Source: Dimargaris cristalligena
Taxonomy: Eukaryota; Kickxellomycota; Dimargaritomycetes; Dimargaritales; Dimargaritaceae
Reading direction: 5' to 3'
Assembly (NCBI GenBank): GCA_027576995.1
Contig: JANBQC010000001.1
Coordinates: 124,001-188,000 of the forward strand
Length of the DNA stretch: 64,000 bases
In this document: positions 11,468-21,220 of the stretch, in pieces
Numbering within the stretch: the stretch's first letter is position 1
How the letters are laid out: each line of letters begins with the position of its first letter
Program-made: the position numbers and the translations under genes
Notes under the pieces: model-generated
Seen by the model: only the letters and a program-made list of their open reading frames with translations
Databases searched by the model: none
What the model was told of the DNA's origin: nothing

Positions 11468-12142
11468 GAGAGGAGAACCTTTACCCAAAAGCGCATCCAC
11501 CTGGGGATGGTCAAGGGTGTGTAGTGGGTGGCTAGCGTACCCATGGTGCGATTAGGCCGGGAGTTGACTTAAACCACTTCTGCTTTTGTAACATAGCGCA
11601 ATAAATGCTTGATATTTTTATTTTCGACGATAAACATTGCCCTAGCCGCCGCTGCCTCTTCTCTATAGATACTCCCTCTTTAATTAACTCAAGTTTAATA
11701 GTGAGTATGGTTGCCCATTGGGTGGGGGGAGGAAGAAGACCGAACATGCATAGTGAAAGCCGCCTGTGTGACTACAGGTACTTTGGGCTGGAAAAAAAAA
11801 TCCCCCGTTGGCCCCATTTTCTCTCCCATTGTTAATTTTTTTAGGCAGTGTGGGGTGTCTGATCATACATACCACTCCGCCTGTTATTGGGGGAACCCCA
11901 CCAAGCGAGGATAGGCGTATGAAGCTCAAGTAGAATTAGCCTTGCGTGAAGATGATATTCGAGGGAGTGGGGCAATAATAAGCCCAGCTCAGTGACCAAC
12001 CTTCCATCAACTTTGCCCCTTTTCCCATCTCCCTTTCTCTCTCTTTATCTCTCCCTTTCCTTCTTCCCCTTGTCCTTTCATCTCTTCCCACCTTCTTCCT
12101 TTAATCCCCTTTTCTTCGTTTCCACCCTTTTCCAACTACACC
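11468..12142. other. Intergenic region upstream of RanBP1
   Basis: The first part is the USP 3' flank. The last ~140 bp (12000-12142) is an almost pure C/T tract on the plus strand, a pyrimidine-rich leader typical of highly expressed fungal genes. No other gene was seen. Confidence 0.5.
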
Positions 12143-12948
12143 ATGTCCGACGACAAGCAGACCACCCCTACCGTTGAAGAGACCCAGGCCCCCGCCGCTG
12201 CCGAGGAGGTCGAGCCCTCCACCGAGGTTCACTTTGAGCCCGTCGTCAAACTGGCCGAGGTTGAGACCAAGACCCTCGAGGAAGACGAGAAGGTCTTTTT
12301 CAAGCTGTAAGTTACCCCGATCCGCCCACATAGAGTCGCTGTTGGAACAAAGAGGCGCATATAGATATATATACTCCGTTGCATATAGGGTATATGCGTG
12401 CCTGTGGGGCCTGGTCCCTGAGCCGGTTTTCTCGATCCCCACCCCAGCCCTAACCCTCAAGACTTATAAAATCACCCCCCTAACCTAATAGGCGTGCTAA
12501 GCTGTTCCGCTTCGACAAGGAGAATAGCGAGTGGAAGGAACGCGGTACCGGCGACGTGAAGCTCCTACAGCACAAGACCACCCATAACATCCGCATTCTG
12601 ATGCGTCGGGACAAGACCCTTAAGATCTGCGCCAACCACCTGATTGCCGAAGACATGACCCTCTCCCCCAACATTGGTAGCGAGCGCTCGTGGGTCTGGA
12701 ATGTGGCCGCCGACTTCTCCGAAGGAGAGGCCTGCCACGAGATGCTGGCCATTCGGTTCTCCAACGCCGAGAACGCCCTGCTATTCAAGGAGAAGTTCAA
12801 CCTTGCCCGTGAGAATAATGCGGCCATCAAGAAGGGCGACGAGCCCCTTGTGAAGCTTAGCGAGTCCGAGGACCAGAAGGAAGAGAGCCAGCCCAAGCCC
12901 GAGGAGACCCCCGCCAAGGAGGAGGAGCCCAAGAAGAACGACGAGTAA
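12143..12948 (+). CDS. YRB1: Ran-binding protein 1 (RanBP1/Yrb1)
   Basis: Two exons, 12143-12306 and 12492-12948, give 206 aa. The acidic N-terminus leads into a Ran-binding domain (about residues 40-170) with [51 protein letters not shown] and [10 protein letters not shown]. These are the signature blocks of RanBP1, which binds RanGTP in the cytoplasm and stimulates RanGAP-driven hydrolysis during nuclear transport. The C-terminal tail is charged and Glu/Lys/Pro-rich. The splice (GTAAGT to AATAG) restores LRAKLFRF exactly. Confidence 0.95.
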
Positions 12949-14330
12949 ATCCCATGAAGTCCTTGGCAGCATCTGGCCCCGCTCGTCGACCATTCCCTAT
13001 TAAGCGGAGGCGGAGTGGGTTCGATCCATCCCACTATATTGAACGAACCTGAGTAATTCTAAAGCCCATCGGAGGGTGACAAAGCAGCGGTTTATTTACC
13101 CACTGATCTTCCATGAGCCCACGCAAGCGATCTGTTCGATATATCCTTGATTTGCCCGAATCCCCTCCTCCACCCCCCATTGATCCTTTTATTTTATAAA
13201 TATACTATCATCCTATATTGCCCCGGACTATCTGTGTGGCACTGGCCCCCAGCCTTGGCTGACCTCTCCATTCACCGCCGCCCAGCACCTTTTGCCCGCA
13301 TCGTTTGGATGCAACTGCTGCAGTGAATCATTTCCCTTGATGCATTGTTCTGTTACCCTTTTATTCATCCATTTTTATTTTTACCCTCATCCTTCGTCCT
13401 TATAAACCCCCTGCTCCGAGTTAGAGCCCCTGAATTGCACCCCATTGAAAGATGGAATAGGTTCCGTTGATTGACATTGCAGCCCACGTTATATGTAAAA
13501 AAAACTCCCCCTTGGATTCGTTATTCCGATAGGGGTGAGAAAGGAGGCCGGGTGTAATAGATGGTGAGGGGGGCGACGGGCAACTAACTCCGTACGGGTT
13601 TCCCCCACCACCGCTCGAAGATGGGTGTGATAAAGGTAGGTGGCTCAGCTGAGGTGAGGTCAAACGACCCCTACCCTACGTATTGGTTGGGGAGGGCGGG
13701 CCTTGTCCGCCATGGCAACCCTGACAGACCATTCGCGGAAACTACACCGGAAACCCTCGCAGCGAGCTGCAGCGGCTGAGGGAAGTGACCTGCGCGATGC
13801 CCACATGACCGTCGTCAGATCCGATACGTTGGGTGACGAGTTGGGACCGCGAAGTGGAAGAATAGAAGCGACTGCTCAAATTCGGGATTCGGTTTGTGCA
13901 CTGGACCCTCTCAAATATCTGCCATTTATTTACAGTGATGCGTGGGCGATCCCGGGGTTTCCCTGATGACGCTCATAACTCCGCCCCCCCCCCAGCCTTT
14001 GCCTCTGCCTCTGCTGCTGCTGCTGCTGTTGTTGCTTGGCTCCTGTAGCCCAGGACTAGCAGTGACTGGGCCCCGCTGTAGAGTCAGTAAACGTCCCGTC
14101 CCGACCCCTTGTTCTTCTCCGTTCCTTTCTCCTCTTACCCTCCTCTCTTTCTTCGCCCTATTCCTTGTTCGCTAGTTTGTTTTAGAAAAAAACCCCTCCC
14201 CGGAATATTGGATTGGTCACCCTGGCGCGTCTCCGTTTTAGCCCCCCCTTCACACTCCTCTTAGTTAGGTCGTTACTCGGTTGCCCGCGTTGATAATTAA
14301 AGCCCCGTGCCCAAAAGGCCCATTAGACCC
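12949..14330. other. Long intergenic region upstream of Zn2Cys6 gene
   Basis: This holds the RanBP1 3' flank and then ~900 bp of candidate regulatory DNA. Its features include a CTG/TTG repeat stretch at 14010-14035 and a C/T-rich leader at 14100-14170. An ORF at 13703-13966 has no recognisable domain. A hairpin with an AGTGGG/CCCACT stem spans 13014-13035. No gene is supported. Confidence 0.45.
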
Positions 14331-16817
14331 ATGTACGGCGTCTATACCGAGTTCTCGGGGATTCAGTTCCGCCGCTGTTGCAACGAGTGCCTGCGGCGCA
14401 AAGTACGCTGCGATGGCCAACGGCCTTGCAGTAATTGCGAGCGGCGACGTCACCCATGCCAATACAGCCTCATTCGCCGCAAGCCCCCGACCCCGTCCTA
14501 CCGCTCGCTGACTAAAAACCGAACCAAAACCACAGCCCCGGCCTCGCCTGAGCCGGCTCCCGCCCCGACATTGATTGCCACCACGCCTCTCCTCGAAAAC
14601 CCCCCACCCGCCTCTCGACCGGAATCCATGGCGGCCGCCGCTACTTTGGACCCCCTGGTCCAGCGGCTCTTTGCCATCGTGGAACAATGCGAGAACCTCG
14701 CCGTCCGGGGGGGCATCGACGCCGCTCCCCCCAGCCCCGCGACCCTTACCCTGCCCCCCCATCTTCCGCCGATGCCCGGTCCCGTGCACTGGCTTTCCGG
14801 GCCTGATTCGATCCTGACGGGGATTCCTGATAACGACACGCAGGATTTCTTTATTCTATTTCGCCAGGGCCATCTGGATGTCAATCAAGTCTGGACCGCC
14901 ACCGTTACCGTCCACCCCCCGTCCCCAGAAGCCCCACCGGAAGCCCCCCTCCCTAGGGAAGGGGCATCGCGCCCCGTGCTCCAAAACCCCGCCCCCGCTA
15001 ACCGATCGAACTCCCGACTCACCCCCCCTTCCCGCCCCGTTACCGTGGAGGCCACCATTACGAACCGCTACCAGATGTCCCACCATACCCAGATGCATAG
15101 TACTCTAGCCCGGGCCGCGCAGCTGCTGGCCGAGCCCGTCGACACCGAATACCTCCTGTACCACCCCAGTGTGGTGCACTCTCTAGTTAATCTCTACTTT
15201 ACTCGCTCCGGCTGCCTTCTAGCGGAGGCCCAGCAGACCCGCTTCCTCCGCCTGCTCTTCAACGGCCAGGTGAGCCCGTTGGTGCTCAATGCCACCCTCT
15301 GCATTGCGGCTCGGTTCTCCCACGACCCCCGGCTGGTGCGGGGCCCGGCCTATATGGCATCCCTGCCCTACTGGGAGCGGGCGGAGCGGGACGTGCTGCG
15401 GGCTATGGAGGAGCTGTCGCTGGATTCTGTCATTGCCTTCCACCTCTTGACCGCCTGGGCCATTGGTCAGAGCGACTTGGGTAAGCTCATGACCTATTCG
15501 AGTATGTCGTCGCGAATGAGCACTGCCCTGCAGCTCCACTCCATTGATAGTAAACAACCCCCCAGCGGCTGGCCCCCCGAGTCCACACCCACCACCACTC
15601 CATCTACTACCCGCCCGTTGCTAGCCCCGATGGATCGCGCTCGACTGGATACCATGTACCACCACGTCCGGCGCCAGGTGTTCTGGTCTATTGCCTCCAC
15701 CGACTTTGCCTCGGCAATGTTCAGTAGCTCCAAACCCGTAACGGATATTGAGGCCATTGCGGTGCAGCCCCCCGACGAGGCCCTACTGGCTACCCTCTTT
15801 GACCCCGAAGCATCGAGCTTATTCGACCAGGACCGGCGTCTGCCAGCCATCATCCCCCCCACGTTTATTACCTCCTACGTGCCGCACCATTTCACCTCCC
15901 TCAGCCTGCTAATCGGCAAGGTGGCCACCTTCCGCAATCAGATGCGACAAGGGCCGCCGGCGGGGGGCGGCCTAGGGAACCGCTTGATGGCGCTCAACCG
16001 AGAACTGACGGAATGGTACCGGCGCCTACCGGCCGATACGACACTGCCCGGGGCGGACGTCACGGACGATGTGCTGTTTCAGCGGGCCCTGGATATCCTG
16101 CAATTACTCCAATTCCACGCACGCTACCAGACGGCGGTGATTCTCCTCAATACCCGGGATCCCCAGGCCACGGACGAGAGTCATGTCAGTCCCCGCGCTC
16201 AATCCATCGCACGAACCATCGCCTGGAACGCGGCTGAGTGGGTTTGCCGGCATATTTTACCACTAGCGCGGCGGTTCCGGGTGGAATTCCACGGACCCAT
16301 GACCGGAGGGTATTTTTACTACGCCAGCTGGGTCTACGTTACCGAGCTTCTGGCTCACTCGCCCGAGCCGACGACACCTAATGAGGGGGGGGCGATGATG
16401 GTGGAGAGAGGCGGGAGGTCCTCCTCTTTAAGGGGTGGTAGCGGCAGTAGCTCGTGCCCGCTACCACCGAGCAGTCGCAGCCCAGCCACTTCCCCAACGG
16501 AGCCCCCGATTGAAACTTTCCGGTCGGTCCACACTCCACTGATTCTTCACCCGGAGTACCGGGACAGTCGGTCGCATTCCTCGGACGGGGGGCGGGATAC
16601 GTCCAGTACGCCCGACACCAGCTCCCCCCATCTCGGTGGCGGAGTCCATATCATCCAGGACGCCAACTACTGCGTGCAACGGCTGTACGATATCTACAGC
16701 ATCTGCAAGCAGCACATCCCGTATTGGTCGTACAACCACATTACGTGTAATTTTATTCGGCAGCAGCTCCAACGATCCAAGGTTATTACCCAGGAACAGT
16801 TCCAGCTGTTTAGCTAG
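14331..16817 (+). CDS. Zn2Cys6 fungal-type transcription factor
   Basis: A single exon of 828 aa from ATG 14331 (the longer reading frame begins only with GTG). An N-terminal Zn2Cys6 binuclear cluster has six ordered cysteines at 17, 20, 27, 33, 36 and 43, in the form CNECLRRKVRCDGQRPC followed by SNC and a final Cys. A Pro/Thr-rich linker follows. A fungal-specific transcription factor middle homology region begins around residues 285-350 (LVNLYFTRSGCLLAEAQQTR; LCIAARFSHDP) and extends to about 640. A low-complexity Gly/Ser insertion at about 680-760 precedes a C-terminal helical block. It would bind CGG-containing sites in the nucleus. Its targets cannot be read from the sequence, and no neighbouring metabolic cluster hints at them. 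Confidence 0.9.
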   Translation: MYGVYTEFSGIQFRRCCNECLRRKVRCDGQRPCSNCERRRHPCQYSLIRRKPPTPSYRSLTKNRTKTTAPASPEPAPAPTLIATTPLLENPPPASRPESMAAAATLDPLVQRLFAIVEQCENLAVRGGIDAAPPSPATLTLPPHLPPMPGPVHWLSGPDSILTGIPDNDTQDFFILFRQGHLDVNQVWTATVTVHPPSPEAPPEAPLPREGASRPVLQNPAPANRSNSRLTPPSRPVTVEATITNRYQMSHHTQMHSTLARAAQLLAEPVDTEYLLYHPSVVHSLVNLYFTRSGCLLAEAQQTRFLRLLFNGQVSPLVLNATLCIAARFSHDPRLVRGPAYMASLPYWERAERDVLRAMEELSLDSVIAFHLLTAWAIGQSDLGKLMTYSSMSSRMSTALQLHSIDSKQPPSGWPPESTPTTTPSTTRPLLAPMDRARLDTMYHHVRRQVFWSIASTDFASAMFSSSKPVTDIEAIAVQPPDEALLATLFDPEASSLFDQDRRLPAIIPPTFITSYVPHHFTSLSLLIGKVATFRNQMRQGPPAGGGLGNRLMALNRELTEWYRRLPADTTLPGADVTDDVLFQRALDILQLLQFHARYQTAVILLNTRDPQATDESHVSPRAQSIARTIAWNAAEWVCRHILPLARRFRVEFHGPMTGGYFYYASWVYVTELLAHSPEPTTPNEGGAMMVERGGRSSSLRGGSGSSSCPLPPSSRSPATSPTEPPIETFRSVHTPLILHPEYRDSRSHSSDGGRDTSSTPDTSSPHLGGGVHIIQDANYCVQRLYDIYSICKQHIPYWSYNHITCNFIRQQLQRSKVITQEQFQLFS

Positions 16818-17918
16818 CTATCTAGTTAATGGCGGGTGGGGAGAGGTAGATGATTTACTTGCAGTAATACATAGCATAGTGTGGCCCATGCAGTTGTTAT
16901 ATTCCCTCGCCAGGGGGGAAATGGTGTAAATAGAGAGGAGGAGGGTGGCAGTACAGTAGTAGTGGAAGTAGTAGTAGGGAAAGGTTTAACCCTAACCTAA
17001 CCTACCTACAGTTATGGCCAACGTTACCTGTATATATTTGACATGTGTGTGCTTCTGAGTTTTCGTTATTACCAGCTAGCTCTATTATGTGGTGGGAACC
17101 CTTTTTCCTTCCCCACTCGGACGATCTGGTATGATTTGCCGGTCCTTTTCATTGGAATGGACAGATGATTATTTTTTTTGGTTTAAATGGCGGGCAGCCT
17201 TACTCAGAAGCCAGCCCCCCAGATAGGCTGAAACCACGCAGCTAGAATATACTAGGGCCAATCAAGCCTGGCGCATGCGGCCGACTGTTGTCAAATAAGG
17301 GACAGTGGTTTGACAGGCCCGATGGGGAGAGAGAGATAAGGGGGAAAGAGAGAGAAAGAGCCACACCCCCCATTATATGCCACACCACTTCTAACTACAC
17401 CAACCAACACCCAGGCAAATGGAGTGCGATCGACGACGACCACCACGGGTGTGTGTGCCCCCCGCACAAGGCAGTGCTAATGGTAATAATAACGATGTCA
17501 CCCAGCAACCCCCGCCGCCTCGTTCGGGCTGTATGCGTGCGGATTTGGCGCCTGTATATGCTATATGCGCCTGGCCCAGCACAGCACGCGAACATCAAAC
17601 CCTATAGTATAGTCTCGTCCCCCACCCTATTTACCCTTTTCCCTTCCCTGAAGGCCCCTCTTTATTTCTTCCGCGGCGCCTCTCTTCCCTTCTTTCTTAT
17701 TATTAACTATCAGTTGTTATTCTTTGTCGCTACCCACTCGGTGCTCTTCTTCCCCAATCTTCGTTCTCTTTTATTATTATTATTATTATTATTATTACTC
17801 TATTCCCCTGGCCCTCGCTGACCGTTTGTCCTACTATACTCTATTACCCACCCGCCTGAACATTATCAACCCCCCCCCCTTCCAGCCCGGTTACCGCGGT
17901 CTCTCTCAGTCGTTGCCC
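16818..17918. other. Intergenic region with pyrimidine-rich leader
   Basis: The stretch 16980-17010 has CCTAACCTAACC-like repeats but too few to be telomeric. From 17600 the sequence is C/T-rich and contains an ATT microsatellite, leading into the next ATG at 17919. No gene is supported. Confidence 0.45.
17771..17797. repeat. (TTA)n microsatellite
   Basis: Nine tandem TTA units in the 5' leader of the Pro-rich orphan gene. Confidence 0.9.
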
Positions 17919-19199
17919 ATGGGGTCCACCAACGAGATGATCCCGGAGCCTGACTCGGGCACCACGCCTGATACCCTCCTGGCTCTAGCCGACGTGGCCG
18001 ACCGCTCCACCCAGCGGGAGCTCTCGGGTCCTGCGCTGCCTCCCCTGACTCGGGGGGAGCCTGCCGGCTCGCCTTCCTTTACCCTACCCCCCATCTCCCA
18101 CCTCAATCTGGATGGGCGCCCGGCCCCGACTCGGACCTCGAGCCACCGCAAAACCAACTCCATGTCCATCTCCCTGCTCCTGGACCGCCCCGAGCCCACC
18201 GACCCGCTCCCCCACCCCCCGCTCACCCCCACCACCGACCGCATAGTAAGTCGAAGTCCCGAGCGAACACCCTACCTCCCGGCCGTCACGGCTCCTCTCC
18301 CCGCCCCCCCTCACGACGGTCCGCGTCTACCTGCTCTACGGGCCGGCGGCGCTCCGGGCGCGGCGGTGGTGGGCCCCCACCACCCTGTGCTGGCCTCCCA
18401 CCGTCGCCACCAGTCCTGGTCGGTTGGCCAACAACAGCAGCACCACCCGTACTCCCGCGCCCGCTACGCACCCTCCTCCCGCCGGGACGAGATTCTCCAC
18501 TCCCCCACTCCCGCCGCCCCCTCCAGTACCGTCCCCGCCGTCCCCTCTGGCTTCCGCCCCCTAGACAAGAAGCTTCGCCCCAACATGACCCATGCCTTCA
18601 TTGCCTACATGATTTACTCGGACCAAGTCCGGACGGGTATCGTGCAGCCCAAGCGAGCGGGTCAGTCCTATTCACCCGCTCGATCCGATGTGTCCGTGCC
18701 CTCCGGCTTTGCTCCCGCCGCCGGAAGCAGTCCCCTGGCCCGGTCTGGCTACGGCCACTCCCGCTCCAAGACTATCTCGGCCTTCCACACCTCAGATCCT
18801 CCGGTGTCTCACCTCGAGCCCCCGGCCGGCGGCTATACCCACCCCTCTGCACGCCACCGTGACACCCGCCCCGCCGATCCAGCCCCCTCGGGGCAGAGTT
18901 TGGGGTTGGGGGGCCATTTCAGTCACCTCGGTGCTGCCCACGCCCGCTCGGTGTCATATTCCAGTGGGCCCCTGTCGTCCCTTCCCAACCGGTACGGGGG
19001 CGGTCCCCCCGAGCCGCCTGGGCCTGAGTTCCGGGCCTACCCCACCGAGGCCCCGCCGGGGCCCTACCCGCCCCACAGTCACTCTCAGTCCTATTCCCAC
19101 CCCCCTCCCCCGAGCGGCCACCCCTCCCTCCCTTCGTTAGCCTCCCATGTAAATTTTAATCGCGACCCTTCCTCCCACACGAATTTCTCCCGGCCATGA
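17919..19199 (+). CDS. Pro/Ser-rich protein of unknown function
   Basis: A single exon of 426 aa starting at MGSTNEM (context CCCATGG). I do not recognise the family. Most of it is Pro/Ser/His/Gly-rich and probably disordered. The one ordered-looking block is near residues 208-245, around RPLDKKLRPNMTHAFIAYM and then YSDQVRTGIV. Its RP...HAFIAYM order faintly recalls the first helix of an HMG box, but the rest of the box is not visible. A GTAAGT inside the frame (18245-18250) could be a donor, yet no good acceptor follows and the frame stays open, so I kept one exon. Codon use is strongly C-ending like the neighbours, which supports a real gene. Confidence 0.6.
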   Translation: MGSTNEMIPEPDSGTTPDTLLALADVADRSTQRELSGPALPPLTRGEPAGSPSFTLPPISHLNLDGRPAPTRTSSHRKTNSMSISLLLDRPEPTDPLPHPPLTPTTDRIVSRSPERTPYLPAVTAPLPAPPHDGPRLPALRAGGAPGAAVVGPHHPVLASHRRHQSWSVGQQQQHHPYSRARYAPSSRRDEILHSPTPAAPSSTVPAVPSGFRPLDKKLRPNMTHAFIAYMIYSDQVRTGIVQPKRAGQSYSPARSDVSVPSGFAPAAGSSPLARSGYGHSRSKTISAFHTSDPPVSHLEPPAGGYTHPSARHRDTRPADPAPSGQSLGLGGHFSHLGAAHARSVSYSSGPLSSLPNRYGGGPPEPPGPEFRAYPTEAPPGPYPPHSHSQSYSHPPPPSGHPSLPSLASHVNFNRDPSSHTNFSRP

Positions 19200-19835
19200 A
19201 TGGGCGTGGCATCCCTCCCGGTGTGGACCTTCCCAAGTTTGTGTAGGGGTACGGTCTTGTCACCTTCTCCATGTCGATTTATTCGTATCTACTCCTAATT
19301 TCCTTACACTAATTCCTACTATATTATAAATTCGTCACCAATGGGCATATTTGCTTCCTGTGGCGACATGGTTGAGCTACCGCCAAAATAAGCTGCTGAT
19401 GATTTCTCGTTGCCTACAATAAGTGGTATGCATTGCTCTGATTGATTGATTAATTGATTGGTTCATTGAGGGGACATGGGGTTTTTTTTTTGGGTGGGGG
19501 GGAGGCTCTCGGTTTTGTCTAGGCTAAAACGAGATTGGTCGATAACTTCTTTCTACTCCACCCATCTCAGGACAGGCTGACTCCCCTGGTTCGCTAAATC
19601 TCTGGATCGTCAGCCGGGAGAATCCACTACTGACTCTCCTTACAAGTCACCATTGTTTTTTCCTCAATTTAAATGTCGAAGGTCTCTATCCAGCCAACAC
19701 AACATAACATATAACGTAATTGCACATGTACATTCGCCATTGGCCCGAAACTTTATGAACCTCCTCGACGGTATACATACATTGATTCAAGGCCACCCCG
19801 TATTCTACCACCCGTCCTAGTTTTACCACGCCAGC
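19200..19835. other. Intergenic region
   Basis: The 3' flank of the Pro-rich orphan and 5' flank of the CX9C gene. It has a TGATTGATTAATTGATTGG tract near 19441 and a T/G homopolymer stretch near 19480-19502. No gene was seen. Confidence 0.45.
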
Positions 19836-20308
19836 ATGGACGACACACTTGCACAGGTGGTTAAACATTGTGGTCTTCAACTCCAGATTTATACCGATTG
19901 CGTCGATGCCCATAAACACGACTGGAATGCGGCCTGCTTTAAACAGAAGCAGGCTCTGACGAAGTGTTCGGAAGAGCAGTAAGTCCCCCTCCCATCTCCT
20001 AAACTATGCCTTTTGACTGCCGAAGCCCTCTGGTTAAAAAATAAATAGGGACCGGCACTCGTCCTGGTCAAGCATGGATGCTGCACTGTCAATTAACTCT
20101 AACTAAACCCACCTTTCGGACCCTACTGCTTTTTCCCAATTTTCGCAGCGTGACCCTTCTCAAGACGGTCAAGCAAAAATGCAGCACCGTTATCAGCAAC
20201 TACGACAAGTGCGTCCGAGATAATGCGGATGATCCCGAAAAGTGTATCCAGTCCCTGCGCGACCTGTACAACTGCACCCAGGCCGTGGCCCAGGATAAGG
20301 CTGATTAG
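19836..20308 (+). CDS. Twin CX9C intermembrane-space protein (CHCHD5/Mix14-like)
   Basis: Two exons, 19836-19978 and 20149-20308, give 100 aa. Four exact CX9C motifs are present (Cys12/22, 34/44, 59/69, 80/90), i.e. two CHCH hairpins. The opening MDDTLAQVVKHC matches the CHCH-CHCH-like Cx9C family imported by the Mia40 disulfide relay. Such proteins sit in the mitochondrial intermembrane space; the exact function of CHCHD5/Mix14 is little known. The intron lies between the two hairpins, and its phase (CA|C) gives a continuous frame. Confidence 0.9.
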
Positions 20309-21220
20309 ATTGAGATATTCTCAGGCAACAATCCTATCTGTACATCTTCCCCAATTACCAATGTTTATTTTTCGCGGCGTATAAGGGGTAATAAATGCCA
20401 AATTTTAACGTATTAGTATAGAAGGGGGGGATATCTAATTGGTAGATATATATATTAAATACGCTTGCCAATGTGAGAAGGGTTTACTGGTTAAAATAAC
20501 TTCACAATTGTTTTACCCTTTCCATTTCATTTAAAACTCAGTATAGAGTGTATGGAGAATTACACCCATATTTACCACTAGGGCTATCGAGTAAGTGCTA
20601 TTTGGGCATAGAGGAGACTGAGCCACCAAGTAGCTAATACCCTCTCCTCCTTGGTCCTTATCCCTTTCTTAGTCCCCTGCTGTAGGTATGCCCCATGCCT
20701 ACCTTTCCACCTCCCTCATCAGCAGCATACGTGTTATTACATAGTAGGGTAGAGAGTCTCTCTGGGATATGGGTGGGCATCGGCTGACTCTTGTTCGGTA
20801 TTAGTCAGCTTGGAATACGCTTTTTAAGAAAAGGGAAAGCCATTCTACTAAAACCCGCCACTAATTATGCCCATTTTGAACTCCACCGCCCCACTGGCAG
20901 AGCATATCAGGAATACCGTGTTGAAAAGAAATAGTGGCGAAGCAGCTGTCAGTTGCAACGGACAATAAGGCGGGTTTTACTGATTTACGCGGCTTCCCTC
21001 CCGTTCCCTTGTAGCTGTGCTTCTATGATTTTTTATGTCTTTTTGTACATGTTATGTATTTGAAACCGAACTATTCGAGGTAACATGGGCTGGTTTTTCG
21101 TCTGTCTTATTTTATCTTGCACTTTTACCGTTTCTTGCTATTAGCACCTACCCAAGCCCCTTTTAGTATAGGGTAACTTTGTTTATAGTCCCCCTTACCC
21201 ATTTCCTCCCCTCGCTCGCC
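20309..21220. other. Intergenic region upstream of DOM34
   Basis: Mostly AT-rich sequence with scattered short ORFs. No gene or structured RNA was recognised. Confidence 0.45.

Noticed and set aside
13011..13036. GGTTCGATCC resembling a tRNA B box, downstream of RanBP1
   Set aside because: The surrounding bases form a 6-bp stem with a 10-base loop (AGTGGG/CCCACT), not a T arm with a 7-base loop. No A box, anticodon arm or acceptor stem can be built.
16984..17010. CCCTAACCTAACC-like repeats suggesting an interstitial telomere
   Set aside because: Only two to three imperfect units. Similar CCTAACCC pieces occur at intron branch sites (e.g. near 49733), so this is ordinary composition.
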